Source of the DNA: Linepithema humile
Taxonomy: Eukaryota; Arthropoda; Insecta; Hymenoptera; Formicidae
Length of the DNA stretch: 64,000 nucleotides
Direction of reading: 5' to 3'
NCBI RefSeq assembly: GCF_040581485.1
Contig: NC_090130.1
Location: 30,109,418-30,173,417, forward strand
Below, in pieces: positions 48,690 through 61,559 of this stretch. Under the pieces are notes generated by a model that worked only from the letters and a program-made list of their open reading frames with translations, did not search any database and was not told where the DNA came from. A program made the translations under genes and the position numbers. Every line of letters starts with the position of its first letter. Position 1 is the stretch's first letter.

Positions 48690-50167
48690 AGGAAGGGCGG
48701 GTGGTCGATATCGCGGGCTTTCTCAGAGAAAAATTCAATTTTACAAAAATATCGGTCTGGTAATGAGAAATAGCCGCTGAGTCAGCGCGGTCGCCGGTAA
48801 AAACTTGAAGAGGGCAGAAGAGGCCGGCTCGTTCTCCGCTCGTACGCTGCGGGCCCCGCTGCGTCCCACGCCCTCGGCTACCGAGAGAAAAATCAACCCC
48901 TCTCACCCCCTCTGCCCACTCTCCGTCCCTCTCGTTTCGTTCTGTCGAGGTTTCACTTCAGAATCTTCTCTCCTTCTTCGCGGCTTCTCACATCTTTTGC
49001 CGCAACGTGGAATTCTGCGAAGCGAACGAAATAAAGAGGCGTCTTCGTTTTCTTTCGATCGAGCCGACGCGATTGATGCGCACCGATTTTAAACTATGAC
49101 TCAATCAGTTAGGATAGTCTCACTCTTATCGCGCGTTAATTCTAAGCTCAGAAACAATATTTTGTTTAACGCGAATATTAAAATTGCAAAAATTTTTCCA
49201 AACATCTCAAAAAGCACATATATTTGCTCTCAGATCGTTCCTGATTAAATATGGATGATACACGTATCGCATTTACACAAAGCGAGCGACGTGCGGCGAT
49301 AAGTAATTAACCTTAGGCGGAAGTCCGGAGTACATGAATATGAAGTGCGTTAATATAAAAAGAGGGATCGTAATTATGAATTCCTGCGGCACGATTGCCT
49401 TTGCGCAATATAAGCGAAGAGTTGAATTTTATGCAAAGGAAATTTTTGCAAAGGTAATTCATCTTAGGAAATCGTAGAAACGGGCGGAAGAGTGGACGAA
49501 GTCTCGCTATAAATTAAATACGGCACGGCGCATCAAGATGCGAGATAGTATTATATGCGTCGTGACGATTTCAGCGTGACGATCGCTATTGTTATTAATA
49601 ATTACGCGGACGTGAAACTGATCTCACACTCTTCTTCTTCAAGATACCAAGAACAATATAATTCAGTGAAAAAGTTTAAGGATTACAAGATATTCTAAAC
49701 ACACGAAACGCGAGAAGAATTAAATAAATTCTGATCTAATCTTGGAATCTCTTCACAAGAATTAAAGAGTCAGAAATTCAAGATAGACGACTTCACGCTT
49801 GAAAATGATGTATAATAATAAAAACTTTATTACATTATTAAAAATAGGAAAATTCTCTTGCGATTCTTCAACTTCAACTCTTCAGAAAGAAGATCCGAGT
49901 ACTTTGCTGCGTGGAAGTGCGTGGAGGGAAAACGCTGAAGAGAGGTGTCGCACACGTTTGCACGCGCGGCTGACCGCAGGCAGAGGCGTAAGACAGTGGC
50001 AGTGCGCGTTTCAGCGTGACGGCCGCCATTGTCCACGCGTGAAACCGGCCCGCGCTTCTCGCCCGTCGCCTCCGTATGTACATATATGCGGGATAAGGCG
50101 TACGCACTCGTGTGCAACACGCGGACTTTTCTCACACGCGACGGAAGCCGGGCGAACGCACAGCATC

Positions 50168-50190
50168 GAGCCGAGCCGAGCCGAGCCGGG
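50168..50190. repeat. short gagcc tandem repeat
   Basis: Four to five imperfect copies of gagcc in the GC-rich block. Confidence 0.8.
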
Positions 50191-51058
50191 CTCGCCGCAT
50201 GATAAATGCATCCGAGGCGGTCGACGTGCATCAAATGAGGTGGGTATAGGCCCCCGCTGTTGCACACGCGTGTTCACGTCGGCGACGACGAGCGGTGTGT
50301 GAGCGGCAAAGGATCCGCCGACGGACGGCCACGAAATTAGAATGCCACCGGCCGCCAGAAATCGAAGTCGGTCTGCTGATCGGACCGTAATTGAGATTTG
50401 ATTACCGGCGAAAGAAAAAGGAAAGACGGTACTATCTGATAATTAAGCAATTAACGGTTAATCAGAGAATTTTCACCATGGAAAAGCAGATAAGACAGAT
50501 AAGCAAAATAGATATCCCGCCGCGACGAGAAATCAGATGCCGCTGAAACAGAATGAGATAGAAATTTATTAAGTATGTAGGATAATGTTTTGAAGGATAA
50601 ATTTTTTATGTCGATCTATGATAATAGAAAAGATAAATAGAATAGATAAATCGTGTTACTTAAGAGCAATGCTACTAAAAATAAAAAATAAAGAAACATT
50701 AATTAATAACATTATTAAATTGAAGACATGTTATTTCTCGAGAGATAAAGCCTGTAAAAATCTATGAATTTTTATTCATCAATATCGAAAAAGCTTTTGA
50801 TATTTTCAACAATTTTGATCCCGTTCCTTTCTAGATCTAGTCACAAATTCAATCAAATGTTCGAATCGAGAGGAACAAATCGGGCTGGTTCGTTCGCGTT
50901 AATCTGGTAGCTGGCGGGTAAAGAGAAGGTGATTCGAATCATTCTAGAAAACGGTAGCGGAGTTCGTTTAGTCGTCGAGGCCTGTATAAAAAAGCGAGAA
51001 GTGCTGCTCCCGGAATCGTCGCCCGACAATGCAGCAACAAAATTACATCGTGCCTCCT

Positions 51059-51100
51059 TTCTCCCTCTCTCTCTCTTGCTCTCTCTTTTTCTCTCTCCTC
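51059..51100. repeat. CT-rich tract
   Basis: An interrupted CT/T run that keeps reading frames open on both strands. Confidence 0.85.
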
Positions 51101-51540
51101 GTTCTTTTTGATCTTATTAGAATCCGGCCGGCGGAGGCTGCTCGTCCGAAAAGAATTCCTCGATCTCGTCTCGTGAATGAGATCGCGGCTACCGCGGCAA
51201 CCCGCGGCGGCGACTAGGATGATGAAGAGCATTCCGCGATGGGAGGCGTCATTGTGATCCGGATGTCATATGTTGCCCGGCAGCGAGTGTTTTACATTCT
51301 CTCGCCTCGGTAATGACTCGAATTCCCCGCACCATCGTTTCTTCCACCGCTGTCGCTTTTGCTCCTCTCGAACCAGTTTATGGGATTCGAGACGTGCTCG
51401 ACTTCGGTCGCGTTCCGTCCGTCGCTTCTTGCGACGACGAATGCGTAAGAAACGCTCGAATATCCAACATTTGTCGTGAACGCGCGTTAAATTTTCTCGC
51501 TGATGTCAGCCCGACGAGCGCGGATTGAATTATTCTTCTG

Positions 51541-52098
51541 CGATAGGATCGCCGAGGAACTTCAACGCGGAAATCACTCGCGTCCTCGTAGCACTTAATG
51601 AGTGCCGCACAGACGCGACTTTCCAAAGAAAAACGAGTCAACGAGTGAGACATTGTCTCGCGTAAGGTTATTATTACACGCGATAATGATGTAAGATGTA
51701 GTCTTAAGGATTGTCTGTCACTTCGCTTTGAGATAAATCCTACGCGACGCGTTTGACATTTCTTCACCGGCGCTTCTGCATTTTCTTTCCTCTCTCGTGT
51801 CTGCTATTTTCCGCGCTGCGATCGATGAAATTGCGTCACGTAACGACAAAGGCGTCTGATGAAGGCGTTTAAGTGAAAAAATATGCAAATCACTTTTTTT
51901 CGTACCGCCGTCACCCGCGTAAATGATTCAAAAATAGCCGTCGACTGGCGTCAAGAGGCTTGTTGGAGCTCGTGACTTTACTCTAAGAAAATGACGGAGT
52001 GCATGTGCTAGAAGACTAATATTCTGCAGAATAAAGAGAGATTGTTTAAGCAGATACAACTTTGCGAAATATTTTAACGCGAAACAAAATAAAATTTC
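51541..52098. other. gene-free stretch
   Basis: Mixed composition. A 129-codon - frame (51378-51767) overlaps it but has no motif. Nothing else was seen. Confidence 0.45.
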
Positions 52099-52245
52099 GA
52101 AAGTTTGCCAACTAATTATTTTGACTTAAGGGTTGCCGTAGATTTTACCTTCTTCGTCACTTTTTGTCAAGTGGCAATTTTTTAATTTTAATTTCTTTAT
52201 GCCGACGCGAGGCTCACACACACACACAGCTGAGGGCTCGCTTTC
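52099..52245 (+). repeat. local direct repeat, copy 1
   Basis: Begins gaaagtttgcc and ends gagggctcgctttc. It matches copy 2 at 52495-52636 over almost its whole length, with a few substitutions and small indels, including a longer CA run (cacacacacaca) in this copy. Confidence 0.92.
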
Positions 52246-52494
52246 ACACTTTCACACAGCGGGAGTATTCTTGCCACGTGATCTTCTGAAAAAAGTAAAA
52301 GTCATCAACGCCCGGTAGCGGCGGCAGTAGCACCTCCAGGTCCTCGATCGTGATGGTCGCGATCGATTTGTTCTCGCTCGCACGCAAAGTTACCAGCTAC
52401 CTATAGCTCGTATCAAGTACCGTGCAATGATACGTTGTATGGCGTAAATTTGGTAGCGATAGCTTCGACCTAATTCGCCCGTTAATTTATTCTT

Positions 52495-52636
52495 GAAAGT
52501 TTGCGAACTAATTATTTTGACTTAAGAGTGCCGTAGATTTTACCTTCTATTCGTCACTTTTTATCAAGTGGCAACTTTTTAATTTTAATTTCTTTATGCC
52601 GACGCGAGGCTCACACACACCTGAGGGCTCGCTTTC
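52495..52636 (+). repeat. local direct repeat, copy 2
   Basis: Begins gaaagtttgcg and ends gagggctcgctttc. The two copies lie about 250 bases apart in the same orientation, so this is a segmental duplication rather than a hairpin. Shared internal landmarks are taattattttgacttaag and ctttatgccgacgcgaggct. Confidence 0.92.
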
Positions 52637-55600
52637 TTCTTATCGAAAAAACACTTATTAAAATAACAAGATACATCGTCTTTCGATCTCATTGTGAAAT
52701 AATTAATCGAGAGCTTTTTCGGGAATAATTGATTGCATTTCTTGTTGGAAATATTTTTATAAGATGAGTCTCATATGACACGCATATATGTATGTTATCG
52801 CCAAGAAAAATTTAGCATTGCTGAATGCTGCGTGATATCGGAGCATATGTAAAGTTATTGAACGTTTTTGCCGCGCGCTCGAGTCAGTCGCTGGCAATCG
52901 AGTAAAAGGCGCTGCTCGCCGCAGAAACGATATTACCACTTGGTTATTATGTGTACAAGGCTGCTGATGTTCGAGCCGAGTAACAGCAACGTGGCGGCGG
53001 TACTCTCGTACACACTCGTGCGGAGGCACGAGAGGAAAGAGGACTGACTCCGGGACCTACCGCCGCGAGGCTCAAGGATCTCGCGACGAGCTTTCGCGCG
53101 CCGGCTGCGATTGGGCTTCTGTTCGCCGATTCGATTCCTCGGCATAAAATATAGCTTGTTCGTCGCGTAATTAGCTCTCAGGCTGAAACATCTTGCAAGA
53201 GTACTCAATCAGAAACAAGTGACGTCAAAATTATTTAATTTATTTTTTTCAAACATAGAAATATAAAAATGATTGGAAAAAAAAAGAAACTAAAACAAGT
53301 TATTTCCGATTTATTCGTTTGGCGTTGCTATTTCTTGTCTGAAACTAATGTGGCCAAAATTTGACGTAAACTGATTGTGAATAAAAGATGAAAGAACAAT
53401 GTCGCGGTGTCGTTGACAGTCTGAAAAAGCGTCCGACATAAACGCGAGGCTATCGCGATGGGAAAAAAGAAACGCGTGACTAAACGGGGTCAAGATTAGA
53501 ATAGAAGGAGTCATCGAGAGACAGTGAGAAACGGCGATCGAGAATTCAGAGGGATCGAATGACGTGTTTTTGTTTCATTGAACGTCACGCTTATTGAATT
53601 CGATTGCTTCATTTAGCATTTTTCAATGGAAATAATTTTCGTCACCGCCAGTTCGCGCGAGAAAGGAAATTCCCTCTTTGCGCCAACATTATTTATGGTT
53701 CTCGTTATTTCATTATAATTTATCAAATAGCGTCATTAAAAACTATTCAAGAAATTCTATTAATGTGACGCACGGAACGAGGAAGTGAATGGATATTTAT
53801 AATAATGATTATTGCGTAAATACAGATGCGGCTGCATGCGTAACTATAATACCGCAAATGTTACATTATGCGAAGTAGACATACGAAAATGCGACAATCT
53901 GACGCAAAAACGCTTAATTACGTTGTTATTCGCTGTAATGACGTCTAATCGATGGAAAGGCGCGTATAAAGTCAGCCACGATATAACGCATGACTTATTA
54001 CATGCGAGTGACGAACACGTACGAGCAAGCCGACGCGTTGCAAATTATATCCGGTTAATCGTCTCGATCGTCTCTCGCCCCTAATTATATAATTTTTCAT
54101 CAGGCGCCGAGAAGATGTTGATTGATATTAATGACAGGCTCAATAGGTTGCTTCGGCAAACATGCACGCACTGCACACATTCAAACAGTTCGATGTAATC
54201 AATTTATCTTGCGCCTGAAATCTGTGTCACCAATTTTCGTCTCATTACTGACAAATATTAAAATATCAAAAATGATATTCCGATATTAAAACAACGCGAT
54301 ACACGGGCACCGTGGCATTGTGTGTAATTACTGTAATTATTGCGGCCTCGCTGTTTTATATCTTTGTACACTTTCGTGAATAGTCCTCGTTATTCAGCGT
54401 AAGATTGCGCTCGTATCATTAAAGGAAGATGCTGTTTCTTTGACGAACCTTATCCTTGCAAACGCACGGAAAAGAGCGTCAGGATCGAACGATCTTGACA
54501 GATTGGTATACCGGCAACGCCCCTCATCTATAGCTGCTCATCTCGCCGGTGCGCTGTTCTCGATACGATCTACTTAACGATCGAGACGAGGCGATATTAA
54601 CGAAGACAAAAAGCTCCGATCGGCGAAGAAGAAGCTCGTAAACGGATTTTCTGCCGACTGCAACTTCTCGGAAATCACCTGAACGCGGCTACCATCGGCA
54701 GGATCGCATCTGCCGTCGGCGCTTCTTTTGCCGCTGGCATCCTTCCAGAATTTTTAGCCCTGCCTCCGCCGGCCATTTTCTCCGTATTAATATTTTTCCC
54801 AGTTCTATTCGACGAACTGATAAAATGGAAGACCGATCGAGAACGGCAAACTTTCTTACCGATAAAAAGTAAAAACGCTTTTGCATTGTCGAAACGTGGG
54901 AATCAACTTGAAGTAAGTCTTTTGCGTATAATTATCTTTGCTTAAACTTTTTTATTTTTTTGTGCGATATGATAAAGACATCCGCGAAATCTCCTTAAAA
55001 TTTATTATTAAAATATTTTACACATGCTTGCTATTTTTACGGTTACAAATTTCGCGCGATTGTCAAAAAATTTGCAGCGCAAAACTAACGCATTCGACGA
55101 TATCGTGAGTAACAAATTAATCCAGTCTTCGAAGAAGGGGATAAAGGAAGCGGAAAGAGGTGGGTGGTGAATAGAAGAAGAAAACGCGAGCGCAGTGTCG
55201 GAAACCCGTGAAATCCTGATAATCCACGCCGCGATAGCTTCGGTATTCCCACAAATCTCGATGATCCCGGTTCGCAGGTTTGATCGCTTGTATATCATGA
55301 TCCATCGGACATATTGTGACGGCACAAAAATGTATATTGCCTGTCGCGGCGAGAGATTGAAGTGTTTCTTGTCAGAAATCTAACGAAGCATAAGCGCGGC
55401 TTTTTAGTCTCGACTTGCATCGCTGTTGTTCTTACCGCGAAACTTTTCACCACCCAACGGTCCCACGCTAACATTGTTTCTTCGGCGACGCTATCGATCA
55501 AATCTTTTTCTTTTATGAAGAAAAATCGACTTTTTGTGAAGAAGAAAGCGGAACATTTTTTGAACTGAAGAATAATTTAAAAAAAAATTGAATTTTCAAA

Positions 55601-57152
55601 AGAATTGGAGCTGATTATGATATTCGCGCCGTGAGACATCCAATAAAATCAATGTCATAAATTCCGGTGATCGAGTGAATAGAAGAAAAGTAGTTTTTTA
55701 CATAGAAATTTTTTGTGCTTCCGTTCCTGCAGATTTGCCTATTCAAAGGATGTATCTTTATTTTTTTCTGTTTGAACGGGGTGAATCTATCGTATGGCCT
55801 ACATGCATGATGGGCGATAATGACAAATATTTATGATTTTACAATCTGACGATTTTATGACTAAGATTTACTTACTTCTCGCAAAGGTTGCTATCCCGCA
55901 GAGTATGAAAAGAATACCAAGAATACAATCTCTGTCACGTGGCGATGCGCTGTATATCTCATTGTCGTTTAAACATGTTTCTTTTTTGTACTTTCGAAAA
56001 AAAATTTATGCGTTCTAAAGAAAACTAAGAAATAGACATTTTAACAAAAAAAAAGCAAGAATTATATACTAAATTTAATTTTCTAAAAGTCAAAATATCT
56101 TTAATAAAAGATATATTATTGTAAAATAGATTTATTTAAATTAAAAACTCTTCATACTTTATACTTTTCAGAAATGTTCTATCTTTACTTGCCAAGTTTA
56201 TTGTAGATTCTTGATGTGCATTAAAGATAACGGGTAATCCAAAAAGCAATTCAAAAGAAAATTTATTGTGGAATCCGCTGTGAATTCAGCATTCCAAGTT
56301 TTCGCAGGCTGGAAGAACAATTATTTACAGCGCTCAAACGACTAATTTCTGTGAGAAAATTTGCTGTTACGATTCGATGATGCGAATCGCCGCCGTCGAG
56401 CGAACAGTTCGCTGCACATTGAAAGTAGCTTCTTCTACTGCAAAATCAGGCCGATCGCAATTAGTTTCTTATTTAAATTATGATGATCACTAGTTTAACT
56501 GTTGATATTTTATCCAATAATCTGGAATCAATTTAAATACATAATGCGAACGAAATTATATGTTTTCTTTCGCACATTAATTTACTTCAATGTACAAGAT
56601 ATATATTTTATCTATAAAAATCTTTCAGGCAACTGTTGTATTTCTTACGTTTTTTTTTTTTAATTTTTATTCTCTCGGATAATCTATTTGATTTACTCCT
56701 GAAATAAATCCACAATTTATATAATAAATGCTGCTTAGCAAATTATAAATCGATGATAATCAGAATTTTGCGCATTTGCCTACCTAGCGCTATATATCAA
56801 ATATTATTTCGTAGAACTTATCCCGCTGAATAGGGTGTCAACTGATTTATTTCACAGTAGCAGGTAAACTTCTTCACGTCGAGAAAAAATTTAGTTTAAG
56901 ACACGTTTGGCCAACGAAGAAACCAAAAAGTATCCGTGTAAGGCAAATGGCGGAATCCATAAATTTTCTTCCATATAGTAGTAAAATATAAAATAATGCT
57001 TCGTGACGAAAATGATGAAGTAACTTTGTCAATAATGTCAAGATGCTGTTTGTATATATTCCGGCACATCATATAATCTATATCCTTATTCACGGTTGTA
57101 TATCAAGTTTAATAAGTTTATGACTGAAGGGATTATGGTATTTCGAATCTTT
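52637..57152. other. gene-free region
   Basis: No supported gene. Open frames of 90-105 codons (for example 52757-53029 on -, 53812-54084 on + and 55008-55325 on -) lack ATG-plus-motif support. The + frame at 53812 starts at TTG and has a Cys-rich beginning, but no splice partner was found. GC-richer blocks occur near 52900-53120, 53990-54080 and 54480-54730. Confidence 0.45.
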
Positions 57153-57748
57153 GCGAGTCCATATTGTTAATTCTTTTGAAACTAGAATAATGGCCAACTA
57201 AACCAATATATAGATTTACAAGGGTTATTTCCAGAAACTTGCCTCTTGTAAAACCCTTATGCGGTCACGAGGACCTTTTCCTTTTCCCTTCTTTATTCAG
57301 TTTCTTGCAGCAGCATATTCTACCTGCATGCATGTTACGCATGCATAGGTAAAGTATGTTGCAAATAATTTTTGTTTGTTGCTAATACATAAAACATAAA
57401 AATCTTTAAGAGTACTGTTTAATTGATTTCTTTAAAATAAAAAAATATAGATTGTTATATATTTAGGGAAATTGCACAAAAGAGTAGTTCGTTAACACAC
57501 TTTTCTGTTGCTTCTGATCTGTTTATTCCTAAGTGATACAAGTGAAAAATAATAAAGAAGATTTATGCATAACATGGCAGACTACTGCTGCGAAAAACTG
57601 AATAAGAAAGTGGAAGTAAAAAGGTTCTCGTGACCGCATAAGGATCCTGCGAGAAGCAAATGAGGATTCTGGAGATAACCTTTATAAATCTTATACTGGT
57701 TTAGTCGACCATTATTCTAGTTTTCGAAAGTATTAACAATATGGCTCG
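57153..57748. repeat. long imperfect inverted repeat (foldback)
   Basis: The left arm, about 57153-57350, and the right arm, about 57555-57748, are reverse complements over roughly 180-195 bases with small mismatches and indels. Long perfect blocks include actagaataatgg (left 57181-57193, right 57708-57720) and cttatgcggtcacgag (left 57256-57271, right complement 57629-57644). An AT-rich loop of about 200 bases separates the arms. RNA from either strand would fold into a long hairpin. It may be a MITE/foldback element or a hairpin-RNA gene. No clear target-site duplication was seen at the outer ends. Confidence 0.88.
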
Positions 57749-59089
57749 TGTATCTCTTCCGCGACTATATCTATCTTTATCAAATATACAACAATGACGA
57801 AAGAAAATAGTCATTTGCAAAAATAACTGTTTTAATCATGGATGTAATACTAAAATACTGAGTCTGATTAAAACGAATTGAATTCCGAAATTAGCTTGAT
57901 GTAGTAAATCGAACTTCGGATGCAGCATTTGAATAAAAGAATTGAATATGCCGGAAATAACTGACACTTATGACATAAAAGGTTACCCTTAGCTGTAGTA
58001 AAGCTTTTATTTCTTCAGAAACTTTCCTTCAAGGTTGTTAGACTTCCTGCTGTTCTACCATCACTGTTCTTGACATTCGTAGACTATACTTGGTTGTCTA
58101 CGTATCTCACTGCAATGCTGCTTCTACGCCAAAAAATATTTAGTTTATTCAGTTATTTATAATTAGTTTATTTATCATTTCAAATAAAACCTCATTTCTT
58201 TCATTTTTTAAAAAATAATTTAGTTTTAGGTTATAATGTTATTCCAGACAATACTTTAATTATAAAAAATAAGAGAAAATTATATAATTAAAAAAAACAG
58301 ACATTTCTCCAATTGCTCTATCATATTTTACGAATTTCACCCGAAACTCGTTCTTTTCAAAATATTTTTTATATGCTCCAAAATGATCTTCAAAAATAAA
58401 TAAAGTTACAATTTTTTTACTCATTTTTTATGAGCGAAACTTAACTGCCAACAACATTTAGACTGCAAAGTGTAAGAACACCCGCAGATTCGCAGCCGTG
58501 AATCTGTCAGCATTCTCGTAAGAATAACACATTGAGGTCCTTCCGAAGAAGTAAGAAAATTTAAAAGTCGAGAAGTTATTTAGCAGCAAAAAATCAACAC
58601 TGGCTACCAAAAAAATACTTTGTTATAAATGGCTTCTTTATTTCTTTTTCTTCATCAAAGTCTTTGAATAGTCGGGAAGACGGTCGATACGGATCTAAAG
58701 TCCTCTTTCCGAGGAAGCGATTCTATCGCGTTCAAAACATCCTGCTCATTGTGTTAACCCTTTATACAAAACAACATTACTATATCGATAGCGCGGAATA
58801 AAAATCTTGGAACTATAATTTTCTTAATCGCACAGCGGGAAGAAGATAATGTTAATGGAGACATTTTATTGCAAGACGCAAATTTACATTTTAAAGTTGA
58901 AGTTACCGGAATGTAAAAAGATGCATTTTGAAACTATATATCTAGAAATTGTGCGCTGATTTATAGCATTGCAAAAAATTTGCAATCTTCTAGCGCAACT
59001 GCTCGCTGTCGCGAATAATATAATTAATCTTCCAAGTTGCGACTAGTTATTTATCAACTACATTCTGTCGTTGAAAATACATTTTGCAG
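57749..59089. other. gene-free AT-rich DNA
   Basis: No coding frame, RNA gene or notable repeat was recognised. Confidence 0.5.
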
Positions 59090-59234
59090 TTAATCGACGC
59101 TTACACGAAGACCGATTACCCGCAGCCGGGAGACATACTGCCTGACAGACTAATTAATTGGCTATTAATGATCCGACGCATGCGAGATGATTTGCCTGGC
59201 CTTCCTAGTCGCGCCGGGAAACATCGACAACTCG
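59090..59234 (+). CDS. isolated exon-like block, product unknown
   Basis: A TTTTGCAG acceptor (59082-59089) opens directly into a protein-like frame that runs to a CTCG-GTATTG donor at 59234/59235, giving 48 codons plus one base. The peptide holds DYPQPGDILPDRLINWLL, then RRMRDDLPGLPSRAGKH. Codons use many G/C third positions, in contrast to the AT-rich flanks. The frame also stays open to a stop at 59279-59281, so it could be a terminal exon. The RAGKHR end faintly recalls an amidation/cleavage site, but no prohormone is recognised. It could belong to a long gene spanning this desert. No partner exon was found. Confidence 0.35.
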
Positions 59235-59727
59235 GTATTGGCCTTCGTAAATCATTTAGCTATTGCAGTATATTTAATTAATTCACATTTTTCTCGTCTA
59301 TTTCTTCTGTAAGTTATTGTGTGTAAAAAATAATGTATTAAAATTAAGTAGTGTAAAAACACCGAGAAACTTTCTAAAAGTTATTTTCAAGAAAACCTAA
59401 AACCAAAGACATATTTCTTTAGAGACATCCAGGTAAGCTAGTTGATGGGTAGTTATGTGGACAGATATTCGCCACCAGTTATAAAATCGTCTAAAAAATT
59501 GCAGCAAACAAAAAAACCACGAATACAAATGGAAATACTAAGTATTCGGTAACCGCACTTTCTCTGCTTCTTTTTTTGTTCGCCCCAAATAGATTTACAG
59601 CCAGACGATTCTCAAAGCACATGCGATTCTCCACGAGTTGTTACATATTTATGATTCGATATTAATACACATTGAGCCGCCGGTCAAGCGACATTGTCGA
59701 GCGAGAAGACGGAAAAGGAGCGCGCGG

Positions 59728-59789
<62 letters not shown>

Positions 59790-61559
59790 CGGAAGAAGAA
59801 GAAGAAGCAGGGGTTGAATGCTCGGACGGGGTAGATAATTTACGGTGTAACGGTCTACGTCACTACTGTCCGCGTTGTCATGTAGGCGGATCGAGTTCCG
59901 AGGCGCAATTTGCATCTGTTTGCAGGTTCTCGCCTCCGCCCTCTTTCGCTGGCTCATCAGAGAGCGATGTATATCGTTCCTCTTTCACGCCCGCGTACCA
60001 GCCGATCGCCTTTTTACACACCCGGATCGTCATTACCGTCCTGGCACACTCGAGACCGTCCGATACGCCGCCTTTTTGTCACGCGAAATTACCAAACCGA
60101 CAACGAGCGAGAGTTTTCGGGAAATTAATGTCCTTTTCTTGGCATAAACTCTACAACATCATGACGCGAAATAAGATGATAGAAAAATTTCAGGAATATA
60201 GGTCTTCGATGACCTACGTAGTAAGATAGACATTTCTCAATGAAAATATTACTTCTCTGACCACGGCATTCAGGGAAGAATTCGAAAGCTGAAAATGCGA
60301 GAAACCGACGACACTTTGTGTGTGGTTCGCATTTTTCAAAATTTATTTGCATTGCGGAAAGAATAGACAAAGAAAGTAATATAATAGTGATTCATGGTTT
60401 TCGAACACCACTGTTTCCGGCAAGGTTCCGGTAGTAACGATTTATCCCGTGAAATCGCAGAAAATAAAAGAGGAACAAGAGGAAAAAATGTTGTCCATTT
60501 TGGTATAAACGATGCACTCAATGGAGGTCGGGTCGCATTAATGTTTATTATTAAAATTACTTGACTCTCTTGCGCTTCCGCCAAACATTCGGCATCTCCA
60601 AATCTTCCGGTGACGTAACGAATACGGAGATCTATGAACTTACCCTTACAGTCCATATACCTTCTAGGGGGCTTAGAATGTGCTCCTGCTGTGCGGATCA
60701 AACAAAACATGATGTCTTTATGCTGTCGTCTTGAGATAGAATACTATGACTACCGCATGTTCGGTAGACATATTTTTCTCTGTACTTGTGAATTAATTAA
60801 GTTACTTCCTGGACTACCGCATATAACATAAATCACTCTCAAGGTTGCATTAACTTCCCTAAATTTTCCTAAAAAAAAGAGACCTACCTCGAAGTGAAGA
60901 AAAAAATCGCACAGAAGAAAAACAAGCGCTTACTTGTATTTGAACGTTACACAAAATTGCGCAACAGCAAAGAATTCCTAAATTTTATATTAATGTAAAT
61001 TCATCTTGCGTATAAAAAATATAATATAAAAAATAAAGTTAGAGAGATTAGTGAAAATTATTGAATATATTGAAACGGAGGTTGAACACCTTTGGGGTTG
61101 TACCTCTTTATTTAAGATGCTTAATTACTGAAGGAAACCAGCAATCGATCACCGTCTTACGTCACCACCGTGGCTATTGTGTCGCATCCTGTTTTAGTCG
61201 TGCCTCGTCATTTCCCCGATAGCTCGAAATGGAGGCCTCCTGGGAGTGAGAAAAAAGCCCCGGGAGTCTTGAAGTAATTCGCAATCATGCGTGAACACCT
61301 GACACTGGAGATTAGGTAAACTACGCGCCTTGCGCCGGTGATTTGCGCCAAATCGCTTTACTTATGTTAGCCTGAAAACGCGCAAGAAGCGCACAATCTG
61401 TGCTCGAGCGATGACGTCGCACGGAACCGACGGCGAAAAGATCATGACGATTTTCTCCCATTACCTTAATTGCACGCTCCACAAATAAGCATGTAGAGCG
61501 CCATTGTGTAACTTTTTCCATGCTCGTTGTCAAGATCATTTGACAGTCAATTCTCGGAT
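59235..61559. other. gene-free region with one GA microsatellite
   Basis: The long frames on both strands at 59649-60229 are produced by the GA/CT repeat and show no motif. GC-richer sequence continues to about 60100. The rest is AT-rich with short open frames. Confidence 0.5.
59731..59786. repeat. (AG)28 microsatellite
   Basis: An uninterrupted AG run of 56 bases, the longest GA-type tract in the window. Confidence 0.95.

Larger units (their letters stand above)
48591..51540. other. GC-rich region, possible promoter or 5' exon area, no supported CDS
   Basis: Several strongly CpG-rich blocks (48640-49090, 49880-50350, 50950-51540) with open frames on both strands simultaneously, up to 167 codons on + (49799-50302). 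Translations are Arg/Ser/Pro/His-rich with no motif, as expected of GC-rich non-coding DNA. A YY1/Pho-like AAGATGGCCGG lies at 48679-48689, a gagcc-type tandem repeat at 50168-50190 and a CT tract at 51059-51100. Confidence 0.4.

Noticed and set aside
49799..50302. 167-codon + frame with a 145-codon - frame opposite
   Set aside because: Simultaneous openness on both strands in CpG-rich DNA indicates stop depletion by composition. Translations are Arg/Ser/Pro-rich without motifs.
57329..57349. Short hairpin with catgcatg-type halves as a possible microRNA
   Set aside because: The stem is short and simple and lies inside the left arm of the larger inverted repeat. It is not treated as a separate RNA gene.
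59672..60229. 185-codon + frame
   Set aside because: Its core is an Arg-Glu dipeptide repeat from the AG microsatellite.
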